Assembly: GCA_028015205.1 (NCBI GenBank)
Contig: CM051519.1
Coordinates: 91,657,539-91,721,538, forward strand
Direction: 5' to 3'
Length of the DNA: 64,000 bases
Origin: Mytilisepta virgata
Taxonomy: Eukaryota > Mollusca > Bivalvia > Mytilida > Mytilidae
Below the pieces are notes generated by a model that saw only the letters and a list, made by a program, of their open reading frames with translations, was not told the DNA's origin and did not search any database. Shown here in pieces: positions 24,260 through 35,922 of this stretch (positions within the stretch are counted from its first letter, which is position 1; the number at the start of each line of letters is the position of its first letter). Position numbers and translations under genes: made by a program.

Positions 24260-25300
24260 TTTTGGACCCCGATTTGGACCAACTTGAAAACTGGGCCCAT
24301 AATAAAAAAACTAAGTACATGTTTAGATTCAGCATATCAAAGAACCCCAAGAATTCAATTTTTATTAAAATCAAACTAAGTTTAATTTTGGACCCTTTGG
24401 ACCTTAATGTAGACCAATTTGAAAACGGGACCAAAAATTAAGAATCTAAATGCACGGTTAGATTCGGCATATCAAAGAACCCAATAGTTCAATTTTCGAT
24501 GAAATTAAACAAAGTTTAATTTTGGACCCCGATTAGGACCAACTTGAAAACTGGGCCCATAATAAAAAAACTAAGTACATGTTTAGATTCAGTATATCAA
24601 AGAACCCCAAGAATTCAATTTTTGTTAAAATCAAACTAAGTTTAATTTTGGACCCTTTGGACCTTAATGTAGACCAATTTGAAAACAGGACCAAAAATTA
24701 AGAATCTAAATGCACGGTTAGATTCGGCATATCAAAGAACCCAAATAGTTCAATTTTCAATGAAATCAAACAAAGTTTAATTCTGGACCCCGATTAGGAC
24801 CAACTTGAAAACTGGGCCCATAATAAAAAAACTAAGTACATGTTTAGATTCAGCATATCAAAGAACCCCAAGAATTCAATTTTTGTTAAAATCAAACTAA
24901 GTTTAATTTTGGACCCTTTGGACCTTAATGTAGACCAATTTGAAAACGGGACCAAAAATTAAGAATCTAAATGCACGGTTAGATTCGGCATATCAAAGAA
25001 CCCCAATAGTTCAATTTTCGATGAAATCAAACAAAGTTTAATTTTGGACCCCGATTTGAACCAACTTCAAAACTGGGCCCATAATAAAAAAACTAAGTAT
25101 ATGTTTAGATTCAGCATATCAAAGAACCCCAAAAATTCAATTTTTGTTAAAATCAAACTAAGTTTAATTTTGGACCCTTTGGACCTTAATGTAGACCAAT
25201 TTGAAAACGGGACCAAAAATTAAGAATCTAAATGCACGGTTAGATTCGGCATATCAAAGAACCCCAATAGTTCAATTTTCGATGAAATCAAACAAAGTTA
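24260..25300 (-). repeat. 261-bp tandem repeat, about 4 units
   Basis: TTTGGACCCCGATT recurs at about 24262, 24522, 24783 and 25043, a period of 260-261 bp. Same unit as 3670-4210 on the opposite strand. Confidence 0.92.
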
Positions 25301-25790
25301 TATTTTGGACCCTTATGGCCCCTAATTCCTAAACTGTTGGGACCAAAACTGCCAAAATCAATCCCAACCTTCCTTTTGTGGTCATAAACCTTGTGTTTAA
25401 ATTTCATAAATTTCTATTTACTTATACTAAAGTTATTGTGCAAAAACCAAGAAAAATGCTTATTTGGGCCCTTTTTTAGCCCCTAATTCCTAAACTGTTG
25501 GGACCAAAACTCCCAAAAACAATCCCAACCTTCCTTTTGTGGTCATAAACCTTGTGTTAAAATTTCATAGATTTCTGTTTACTTATACTAGAATTAACTT
25601 ATACTAGAGTTATTGTGCGAAAACCAAGAAAAATGCTTATTGGGCCCTTTTTTGGCCCCTAATTCTTAAACTGTTGGGACCAAAACTGCCAAAATCAATC
25701 CCAACCTTCCTTTTGTGGTCATAAACCTTGTGTTTAAATTTCATAGATTTCTATTAACTTATACTAAAGTTATAGTGCGAAAACCAAATG
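25300..25790 (-). repeat. ~165-bp tandem repeat, 3 units
   Basis: CCTAATTCCTAAACTGTTGG recurs at about 25321 and 25482, and with one change at about 25657. Each is followed by CCAACCTTCCTTTTGTGGTC and an ACTTATACTA block. Confidence 0.9.
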
Positions 25791-25852
25791 TCTTCGGACG
25801 ACGACGCCAACGTCATACAAATATACGACCGCAAAAATTTTGCGGTTGTATA

Positions 25853-27349
25853 AAAATCAATCTGAACAGGAAAACTATAATGTCTAGCATAAATACAAAA
25901 GTTATGCAGCAATTCTGTCAAATTTCATTTCATTCCAATGTAAACTGTATTCATTAGCCCATGTTTTGTTATTGGGACCCCCAAAATCAATTTCTTTAAA
26001 AAAAAAAACTTTTGTCTTCCACAAGTTCACATTACATACAGGAATTCTGTTTTGTTCCACTCCAATGTATACTACATTCACACAGATAGGACAAAACGAA
26101 CATCTCTCCATGAACATAATAAATCATGGATATAAACAGATATTGCATTATAAAGAGTTGGGGAGGATGAGTTTGTCCACTTCTTTACAGGTAAATATAT
26201 TTCTATAATATAATTATATTTCAGTGGTACCAATTTTCAGTAAATATTCTCAAATATTATATTAAGATATAATTTATGAAACTTATCATTATATTTTATT
26301 TTATATGTATTTAAACATAAATTTTGAATGAGCATTGTCAAAACCATTTATAGGCCTGGTACACAACTGATGAGTTATAAAAAGAGTAAAATTTGTACAT
26401 GTTGTGCATGAAAATTGGTATCAGAGTATTTTAACTGAAATAATAAAGAAATTTATAACAAAAATGATCACATATGTTCATCAATCTTCCAAATTTTGTA
26501 TTCTGAAACACACTGCTAAGTATTAGCAACTGAAAAATTTTCAATTAGCTGGAACATGATGATGGTACTTAGAGCAAAGGTCAAGAATGCTTCAATGGCC
26601 AAAAATACTACTAATCATACTGAAAACATTAATGAATGTTTCTGAAGAGGCTATACTCGTGCATGAAATGTTTTGCTTTCCTTATTAATTTAGCACGAAA
26701 AACCCCGTTTACTTCTAAAACAAACAGCTGCGGGTGATTATGGGAAGAAAATTATCAGAAATTCTGGATAAAACATCTTTCTAACAAGTTGGCATTCCTG
26801 GCTGATTCTCCTACTATAAAATTAATGATACATAAAGGAAGGTAATATATGAAATGCATCAAATTTAAGATATTGTTCTTCAATAGGGAACACGTGGAAG
26901 TTTGTTTGAAAACATGATGCTAAGTGCAAAACATTACTGCAGTAATAATTTCACTATACAACTAGTTCTATGAACTTGGGTAGTCTATTAATGTCTTACA
27001 GGGTGGCTTTTAAAGCTGAATCACAAACCACAGGTATATTACAAATCATTAATATTTATCTAAAATTTAACTTTCTTTCCATAAACTTGAAACAGAACAA
27101 AACAAATGTTATGGACAATAAAAAACTTATCTCTTCTTCAATGAGGGAGATCACATAGGGCAGAAGGAGTGGGCATGGATGGGGGTGTGGAAAAGAAATA
27201 ATTTGAAAAATACATGCCACCTAAAAAAAGTTTAAATAGTTAATCCCAAATATATTCATTCCTTAAAATGGTCTTTCATGTTATTATATTTTAAGATTTT
27301 TATATTAAAAATCTGTTCTTGGAATTCTAAAGCAGATTTTAACTTTTAA
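25853..27349. other. AT-rich intronic region, nothing recognised
   Basis: No supported gene, RNA or repeat family. Confidence 0.45.
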
Positions 27350-28435
27350 CAAGAGGCTCACCTGGCTTTTATCAGGCCATTTGAAAATTTAAGTGCTTTT
27401 GTATTCTGTTCAAAAAGGCAAAATGTCAAAGAGGCCTTGACATTTGACCTTTGACCTAAAAAAAGGGTGGATCATTTGCATCTGTCCTGCCAACTTTGGT
27501 TAAAGTCTGCCAATTAGTTCCTGAGCAAATGACAAAAAAGTCCTTTCCTATATGGTTTCAATGGAACAGCCACACGCACTGGTTGATCTGAGATGATTCT
27601 CAACCAGAAGTGGATTGTTTGTAGAGAGTATTGTTGTCATCAATCCTACAAAGTTTCAAAACATTTAGTTTCAAAGGACAATATTTTTGAAAACTGGCCA
27701 ATCAAAATCGAAGATGGCCTCTGGCAGCCATGTTATTCATCCAACCAGATGCAAAGGTAAAAAATTACTAGAGGTCCTTCCCTACATCATTCCTGTTAAC
27801 TTTGGTTAAAATCTTCCCATTAGTTCCTGAGCAAATGATGAAAAAGTCCTTTTTCATATAGTTTCAACGGAAACTTTGAACAGCTGTAGCCATTGGTTGA
27901 GCAGATGAATCTCAACCAAAAGTGGACGGTTTGTAGAGGGTATTGTTATCAATCCTGCAAAGTTTCAAAACATTTTATAATGTAGTTTCAGAGGAGAAGA
28001 TTTTTGAAAATTGGCAAATCAAAATGGCCTCTGGCAGCCATGTTGTTCATTCGACCAGAACAAAAGGTTGAAAGTTGGTGGAGGTCCTTCCATACATCAT
28101 TCCTGTTAACTTTGGTTACAATCTGCCCATTAATTCATGAGCAAATGACAAAAAAGTCCTTTCCCATATGGTTTCAATGGATACTTTGAACAGCCGCAGA
28201 TGTCTGTAGAGCAGATGAATCTCAACCAGAAGTGGATTGTTTGTAGAGGCTATTGTTGTCATCAATCCTGCAAAGTTTCAAAACATTTCATAATTTAGTT
28301 TCAGAGGAGAAACTGTGGCAGTCATGTTGTCCATCCAACCAGAACCAAAGGTGGATCATTTGTAGATGTCCTTCCATACATCATTCCCACACAGTTGGGT
28401 TCCAATCCAACAAGCAGTTTCCGAAGAGAAGATAA
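27350..28435 (+). mobile_element. GCTCACCTG-type element with ~245-bp tandem units
   Basis: Left end AACAAGAGGCTCACCTGG. About three units of 240-250 bp follow, sharing ATCAATCCTGCAAAGTTTCA, GAAAATTGGCAAATC, GGCCTCTGGCAGCCATGTTG and GGTCCTTCCATACATCATTC. It runs directly into the next element at 28436. Confidence 0.8.
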
Positions 28436-30264
28436 ACTAGAGGCTCTCAAGAGCCTGTATCGCTCACCTGGATTTAACTTTTCACCTGGAGCAGGACTAA
28501 AAATTTAAGTGTTGCAGTCAATTTGGCTGGTTTTTCTATAGGGTTCTATGTTAAACTAAGTTCGGCTGTGGCAGCCATCCTGGTTGAAGTCCAGGTCATG
28601 GACACATTTCTAAAAGAGAACAATATGAGGACCATTACTGCTAAGTCTTGTTCCAACTGTCTAAGTGGTTTCAGACAAGAAGATTTTTAAATGAATTTTC
28701 CCGTAGGGCCATATAAAAAACTAAGTTTGGCTGTGTCGGCCATCTTAATTGACAATCCAGGTGATTGGACATGATTCTGAAAGAGTACCATCTAAGGACC
28801 AATGCTGCCAACTTTAGTTCAAATTGGCTCAGTAGTTTCAAAGGAAAAGATTTTTGAGTGAATTCCCCATAGGGTAGAATGTTAAACTAAGTTCGGCTGT
28901 GTTGGCCATCTTGGTTCACAGACCACGAAATCGGACAAATTTCTGAAAGAGGACCTCCTAAGGACCATTGCTGCAAAGTGTTAAGTGGTATCAGACAAGA
29001 AGATTTTTCAATGAATTTTCCCATAGGGCCCTATGTTAAACTAAGTCTGGCTGTGGCGGTCATCTTGGTTGACAGTCCGGGTTATCATACATATTTCTGA
29101 AAGAGAACCATCTAAGGACCATTGCTACTAAGTCTAGTTCTAATTGGCTTAGTGGTTTCAGACAAGAAGATTTTTGAGCGAATTTCCCATAGGGTCCTAT
29201 TATAAACTAATTTTGGCTGTGCCGGCCAGCCTGGTTCACAGTCCACAAAATCGGACACATTTCTGAAAGAGGACCTCCTAAGGACCATTGCTGCCAATTC
29301 TGGTGCCAATTGGTCAAGTGGTTTCAGACAAGATTTTTCAATGAATTTTCCTATAGGGCCCTATGTTAAACTAAGTTTGGTTGTGGCGGCCATCTTGGTT
29401 GACAGTCCGGGTCATCGTACACATTTCTGAAAGAGGACCTCCTAAGGACCATTGCTGCCAAGTCTGGTTCCAATTGGTCAAGTGGTTTCAGACAAGAAGA
29501 TTTTTCAATGAATTTTCCCATAAGGCCCTATATTAAACTACGTTTGGCTGTGGCAGCCATCTTGGTTAGCAGTCCAGGTCATTGGACATAATCTTAAAAG
29601 AGAACCTTCTAAGGACCAATATTTCCAAGTTTGGTTACAATTGGCCTTGTAGTTTCATAGAAGAAGATTTTTTAAATTCATCCCCCCATTTTATCTATTT
29701 TTAGTAACAACAGACCATTCCACCAAAGTTCGGTCCCAATTGGCCCACTGGAAAGTTTACGCTGGATGCTGTCTTTAAAGGGCAAAAACTTCTATAAGGG
29801 GTCAATCAATGATTTTGGTCATGTTGACTTATTTGTAGATCTTACTTTGTTGAACGTTTTTGCTGTTTACAGTTTGTCTTTATCTATAATAATATTCAAG
29901 ATAATAACCTAAAACTGCAAAATTTCCTTAAAATTAACAATTCAGGGGCAATACCCAACAAAGGCTTGCCCGATTCGTCTGAAAATTTCATGACAGGTAG
30001 ATCTTGACCTGATGAACATTTTTACCCCATGTCAGTTTTGCTCTAAATGCTTTAGTTTTTGAGATATAAGACAAAAACTGCTGTTTACCCCTATGTTCTA
30101 TTTTTAGCCATGTCAGCCATGTTCGTTGGCAGGCGGGGTCATCGGACATATTTTTTAAACTAAATACCCTAATGATGCTTGTGCCCAAGTTTGGTTTCAT
30201 TTGGCCCAGTAGGACAACAGATGCCAAGTGATGAGAATGGCCCTTTGGGTCAGGTGAGCTAAAA
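28436..30264 (+). mobile_element. GCTCACCTG/CAGGTGAGC family element, long copy
   Basis: Left end ACTAGAGGCTCTCAAGAGCC and TATCGCTCACCTGG. About eight units of ~155-165 bp follow (TATGTTAAACTAAGTT, CGGCCATCTTGGTTGACAGT, AAGAGGACCTCCTAAGGACC, CAATTGGTCAAGTGGTTTCA). The right end CAGGTGAGCTAAAA is at 30251-30264. The ends are inverted (GCTCACCTG/CAGGTGAGC). The only protein frames are short repeat translations. Confidence 0.9.
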
Positions 30265-30675
30265 ATGTGGAAAGTTTACAGATGACAGACGTAAGTGATG
30301 ACATAAGCTCAAATGGCCTATAGGTCAGGTGAACTAAAAACATTTTTCACAGAGAACTAGAGAATCAAGTGAGCCAGAATTGCTCAGCTGGAGAATGAAA
30401 CAGATAACCTACTGCATACTTCATTTTGTTTGTTATATCAAAGCTTAACCCATCAGAATGAATGTTATTACTGACCTTGTTGTTTCAGAGATGATGAAAT
30501 AGCAATTGTTTAGGGTTTTATAGACACCCTTCCATACACAATTCCTGAAATGTTTGGTTCAATTTGGCCCAGTGGTTTCAGAGATAATAAATTGCCTAAT
30601 GACACACGGATAATAGAGGTATGCAAAGTGATGACAATAGCTCACATTGCCCTTTGGGCCAGGTGAGCTTAAAAG
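30265..30675 (+). mobile_element. Extra right-end fragments of the same family
   Basis: Two further degenerate right ends in succession: AGGTCAGGTGAACTAAAAAC near 30322 and GGGCCAGGTGAGCTTAAAA near 30657. Each is preceded by GTGATGACA and a short unit remnant. They look like serial fusion or truncated copies. Confidence 0.7.
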
Positions 30676-31660
30676 CCAATGACCTTTATTTAATAACACA
30701 AGATAAAAAGATGTACTCTTTCAATACTACTTAATAATATTACTAGTATCTTAATGTATTCCATACCTAATGACATCACCTTCTAAACCAACAATTCTTT
30801 TGATCATCTTCTGATCAGGATCTTTTGGAGACCTGTAATACAAGGACAAAAGATTATATATCCTTACATTTCCTTCCAACATATGAACATACAATATAAA
30901 ACACATAAGTCTGTCACACTAAATAATAAGAACATTTTATGCATAGAAATTAAAAAAAAAAAAAAAATATTATTTTACCGTAATACATTTATATAGCCTT
31001 CCATAGCTTGGTGAGATAGGAACAGTTGAGTATAAAACTAGTACTCAGTTTACATGAGATCAAATAACTAGTCCTACATGTAACTAAATATTAATCACAT
31101 TTGTTTTAGATACAAAATCATGTGCTTATCTCCCCCTGCTCATGTATGATGTATTTTTTAATCATATTGAAAAGTAACCTAAATGCAAAACTTAACATAG
31201 TTCGGATGTATGTACGGACGGACAAGGGTAACTCTTTATGCCCCATCCACATTCGTATATAAACGAGTGATAGTGAATTAAGCTTCATTCATACCTTCCT
31301 TGAGGTACCTCAAAGCTATAAAGGAACATATTATATATTCTGAGAAACCTTATTGGGTGCCATTGCAAACAAAAACAAATATAGAAAAGATGTTTTTTCT
31401 ACATTTTGATGAAATCATGATCTTTAAAGAAGATCTTCATTTAAAAAATGCAGAATAAATCATGAACACCAGATACAAATGAACATGTGTAATGGACAAA
31501 TCCAATTTTGTTACATTCAATTTACAACACCCATTTTTTCTAAGCTTTCAAATTTATACTTTATAATGAATGTTTATAGTAACTTATTTGTTTATGTTAA
31601 AAATAATTTCTATATGCATTTGTTTTCATTGTCAAAATTTTGTTTATATTTCACCATTTT
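30676..31660. other. IMMP2L exon surroundings and start of large intron
   Basis: Apart from the 66-bp exon at 30767-30832, this is AT-rich with an A-run at 30953-30967. No other exon seen. Confidence 0.5.
30767..30832 (-). CDS. IMMP2L: IMMP2L internal coding exon with catalytic lysine
   Basis: 66-bp exon on the minus strand, between a TTGTATTACAG acceptor (AG at 30834-30833) and an ATTAG|GTATGG donor (GT at 30766-30765). Both flanking introns are phase 2, so the exon is symmetric. It encodes SPKDPDQKMIKRIVGLEGDV plus Ile and the start of an Arg codon. This is the block around the general-base lysine of the Ser/Lys dyad (the K of KR, by family knowledge) and the following LEGD motif. In human the same 22-residue block reads nearly identically. 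The preceding exon, which should carry the catalytic serine (GxSM) and the HRGDIV-like block, was searched for by eye between 30833 and 64000 and not found. The intron therefore probably runs past the window end, making it at least 33 kb. Confidence 0.95.
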
Positions 31661-31795
31661 ATGAAAGGAATAAATGCAATATCACAATATTACAGCATAA
31701 ATCAAGTGTCCAATTTTCGTAGACTGACACAGTATGAGAGAAAATTGGACACTTGATTTATGCTATAATATTGATATTGCATTTTTTTCTTTCAT
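31661..31795. repeat. Long inverted repeat, ~55-bp arms
   Basis: Left arm ATGAAAGGAATAAATGCAAT continuing to GTCCAATTTT (31717). The right arm, from AAAATTGGACACTTGATTTA to TTCTTTCAT (31795), is its complement with few mismatches. Loop only ~23 bp. Confidence 0.9.
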
Positions 31796-32143
31796 AAAAG
31801 GGGGAGGCTGAGGAAAAATGAGGAGATGCAACACACTAAATCCATTCCCCAGTTGCCTGTGGGAAACACATGAAAAACATTGGATTACACACAAAATATG
31901 AGAATTTTTCGCCTTGAAAGAATTAGAATAATTGGTAACTTCTCTAGTACAAATTTTCATGCACAGTCCTGTCTGTATCATCTAATCAAAAATAAAATAC
32001 TGAATTTGCACAATTACTCCTTATATTTGGAGTTCCAAATTTAAAATATTCCCTTTTTCAAACTTCATTGACAGACACATGACTCATCCTCTAAAGTAAT
32101 AAAGGCAAGATATATTGCTATATGTTCCTGTAATAATAATAAT

Positions 32144-32186
<43 letters not shown>

Positions 32187-35100
32187 TATTTCAAGAGGTA
32201 GTACTGTAATATTTTTGTCATACATATGGAAACAATGTAAAAAATGACAAGATAATTTATATGTTATGGGGAAGAATTTATCTTGCATTTCTTACATTTT
32301 TTCAGTAAATAACACTTGTGTTCAAAATAATTCTTAATACAAGTATCACTTATACAAAAGTGTACATACTATCTTGATCAAAGAAAATCTATTAAGTGGA
32401 TTAAGTCTTTTTCTCTAATCTGCATCACTTCACACACTTCTATGTTTTTTTTAATGTTACTATAAAGCCATCATATAAAAGTATAAAATCTGTATTATTT
32501 TATTATAATCTTGCTTTTTTACTGACTCATTGATTTAAAATTTAATGCAAATTTTAATTAATCAGATTATCAGGAGCTGAATTCTGATATTACCCTCAAA
32601 TTCCCCTTGACAGTTATGTATGTATTTGACATTTTCAAAACAAAAGACAATTAGCCTGGAAATTAGTGGAAAAATAATATTCATTGTGAAATTTGTCTTT
32701 GACTCACCAGGCTGACAGTCCATGGAAAATCAGCAAATAATTTGTATACAATGTACTAATTTGTACATGTATTCTAATAGCATACGATCAAAATTTCAAA
32801 AAAATACTGGTACCTATGTAGCAACATTTATTTTGACATTTCTATACAGTACATATTTTTTTAAAAAAAGAAATTCATTCAGCAACTGATTTAACTTACT
32901 GTATTAAGTAAAGAATTAAAATCTTACAGATTCTGAGAACTACATGGACTACATTCTTTCTAGAAAAGGGATAAAAAATTCTGCAGTAACCAAAGGTAGA
33001 ATTTAGACAATGTGTGCCTCTGTTGGAATACTTAACTATTTTTTGAAGACTTACAAATACCGCTTCTATTTTTATTCCGAGAATATAGATACTTCAAACG
33101 TTTGTCTATCTATCAGGGCCATTGTTCCACGATGCTAAAATTTTTGTTTATTCCAACTGAAAGGATTCCAAAAACATGTTGAAATTTACTTTAAAAATCT
33201 TGATAATTTATTTTAAATTATTCCAAGTAAAAATGTTTACTTATTACCTTCATTCTCAATAAATTTATACAATTTTTTTTCTTCAAAAAATTTTGTTTCT
33301 GAACATAAACTTTGAAAAATTATACCATCTAAAATTGATTTCACAAGTGTTTGTTATAAACAATTACAAGAAAATCTGTCCAATACAATTATATCGTTAA
33401 ACATCAGCAGATAGTGCAATTTTAACAGGTTTCAGACTTAGGACATATGTTGGATTGATTTTCTGTGCAATCTTGATAACAGAGGAAGCGTTCATTAAAT
33501 GCAGGCTTGATGCCTCTTAAAAGCTCTAAAGAAATCACATGGTACATTATAAGCCAACTACTTCACAATTGGAGCCTAACGGTAGTATTGGATAAAAACC
33601 AATATACTATAAAACCATCGTTAACTATGTTACTCGTAATTTATCAATATTAGTTGTAATCAAATTTCATATTCATTGGATAAAAGACAACGGAAATTTA
33701 AACGGTATCAGTATAACTGGAAAAAAAATTCAGCTTCTGGAAAGTTAAAAAAAAAAAACTCCAAAAAGATATTATTTGTATGAAGGATTGCTGTATCCTA
33801 ATCATATAAGTAAGTATAATTTTAGAATATTTCCTTTTTCTAATTTCATTCAGTGCAATAATTAATATTTTTAAAAATATGCAGTGATTGTGATGATATA
33901 AAATTATGTTTATGCATCTTGACAAATAATAATTATTTTTGAGAATTATATGTTTTATTTTCTTTAATAGACGGATGCAAATTACCATTTTTTTACACAG
34001 CATAGCATAATTTTAATTTTTCCAAGAAATAATTTTGCTATAATCAATACATGAATACGATTTGAATTTCCTAGTCATTTCAAATTCTCTATATTTTTTC
34101 TAGTTTTGCTAATAAAAGGTTATATAATTTAGATTCTATGATACAAAGCTTTATGCACCAGATGGCAAAATATCTCAAGTTATATCAAATAATATTTTCC
34201 TACTTCTAAGTAGAATATTATATTGCATGAACCCACAAGTGTACTTTACAATATATGATAGAGATAATATTCACCAATCATCATATGTAATATCCCTTTT
34301 TCTTGTTTGACAACTGAAAAGGATGCACCAAGTCAGATTCAATGCTAAAAAATATGTCTTTTTTGGCATTTTTTGAGATTTCATTTGGAACTTCTATTCC
34401 CCCCTCCCCCCCATTTTAAAAACTGTCTAGAATCATTATTTTATCACTGTACTTCATTTTACTGTATAATTTAAAAACTTTTTTTTTCTTCTACCACATC
34501 AACAGTTTGAAAATACTCTTGATAAAGAGATTTTTAAAACAGGAAAATCAAAAGTAATTTATCTTGTATTTTACAATATGTCAATAAAATATTTGTGGTT
34601 TTTAAGCATTTTATCTGATTTTTTGGCAGAAAAATCAATTCTGGTATCTCTTTAGAATTATGGATTTCCATTTGGTTTCTAAAATTCAACACCTGTTCAA
34701 AAATTTTACATCAGTTTTCATTAGCAGTTTGACATGATGTAAATTTGAAAATTATTCTTTTATGCTTTTTAATTAACTAAGTCCAACCCTGCTACTCTAA
34801 ATCTAGTAATTTCTATCACATTTAATGATTAAACAAATTTCAGTTTTACATACTAAGTGAGGATTTGCAATTGGCTTAATTAAAGTGTTGACCACTCAGA
34901 CAATTTGAATATCTGTGGGAAAAATCTGCAAAAAAGGTTGCCTCCCTATAACGATTAAGAAAAATATTTAAAAAACCAGTTTTTGTCAATCAAATTCCCA
35001 AAATGGTACATGTCCTAAACTTTTATAAAGGCTTCTAAAATCAATATCCATAAAAAAAATGTTTAAGAAAATACTGGTTTGTCTTTTCCCCCCTCATCAC

Positions 35101-35756
35101 TTTTTTTTTATCTGGGAGCATGAACACTTCCCATTTTCACCACACTATGCAGAAACTATCGGTACTTAATGCAAAGTTTTTAATTAAGAATATGCAGCGG
35201 TAAATTAGTTACGCTACTATAATGGATAATCTTCGCTGACAGAATGATTTTCATTATTGCAATCAAATGAGAATGGTTTTTGCAATATCCACCAAGGCTA
35301 ATTGTTTTCCTATATAAAACATGTTCAATATTACAGACTTTAGTTGGCACTGATGCAAAACCTCCACTATTTTTTCTTAAAATTGAAATTAGATTTTCCA
35401 TAGCAGCATGTACAGTGGCATTAAATTCTGAAAATTTTATTACCACAAGATTTCATATTATTTACTTGTTTCTGTACAAGCCTGAAAGGTAAACTTACAA
35501 AAGTAAGTATCCCCTGGTTCACTTCTGAAAAACTAATAAAGGGGTGAGAACCAACTATGTACCTGAACATTTATAAAGAGTACATTTAATTAACCTATTA
35601 TGTGCTAGATATGCACCCTCCCCCACCACTACAACAAAAAAAAACCACCTTATTACAAAGCCTTGAGAAATATATTATTTTTCTGTTTCCAAAACTGTAA
35701 TTATTTTTTAACAATAAAATGAAACTGTCTACTGACTTTCAGTACTTTTTCACTGA
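31796..35756. other. AT-rich presumed intron
   Basis: (AAT)n microsatellite at 32131-32184. No gene recognised. Short frames around 33698-34003 and 35180-35492 have AT-driven composition and no motif. Confidence 0.5.
32131..32184. repeat. (AAT)n microsatellite
   Basis: About 17 AAT/TAA triplets with one interruption (AATTATAAT). Confidence 0.97.
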
Positions 35757-35922
35757 AAACACTCTTAATACAAAACACTCTTATACAAAACACTCTTAAT
35801 ACAAAACACTCTTATACAAAACACTCTTAATACAAAACACTCTTAATACAAAACACTCTTATACAAAACACTCTTAATACAAAACACTCTTATACAAAAC
35901 ACTCTTAATACAAAACACTCTT
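35757..35922. repeat. 15/17-bp alternating minisatellite
   Basis: About ten copies of AAAACACTCTTAATAC (longer) or AAAACACTCTTATAC (shorter), roughly alternating. This suggests a ~32-bp higher-order unit that has been expanded. Confidence 0.95.

Larger units (their letters stand above)
23040..25852 (-). mobile_element. Palindrome-tipped non-autonomous element, copy 2 (inverted)
   Basis: Inverted relative of 3436-5375. It starts AATAAAATGCTCCGCTGGGT and ends in the tip palindrome ATACGACCGC...TGCGGTTGTAT (25823-25851; one tip base has changed). It carries about 4 units of the 261-bp repeat and 3 units of the ~165-bp repeat, against about 2 and 1 in copy 1. Its C/A tracts (complement of the G runs) are shorter. 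It also has local duplications of 43 bp at 23310-23394 and around 23943-23999. Confidence 0.88.
20802..30766 (-). other. IMMP2L penultimate intron (9965 bp)
   Basis: Minus-strand phase 2 intron with a GTATGG donor and CTTTTTCAG acceptor. It is mostly transposon-derived. It holds a foldback element (21744-21897), a GTCCAATGGACAC-type element (21951-22325), an inverted palindrome-tipped element (23040-25852), two GCTCACCTG-type elements (27350-28435 and 28436-30264) and fragments to 30675. The stretch 25853-27349 is AT-rich, with nothing recognisable. Confidence 0.9.

Noticed and set aside
23937..24441. Open frames of 165 and 89 codons on opposite strands
   Set aside because: Both fall in the 261-bp tandem repeat and homopolymer tract of a non-autonomous element; same frames appear in the inverted copy at 3770-4333.
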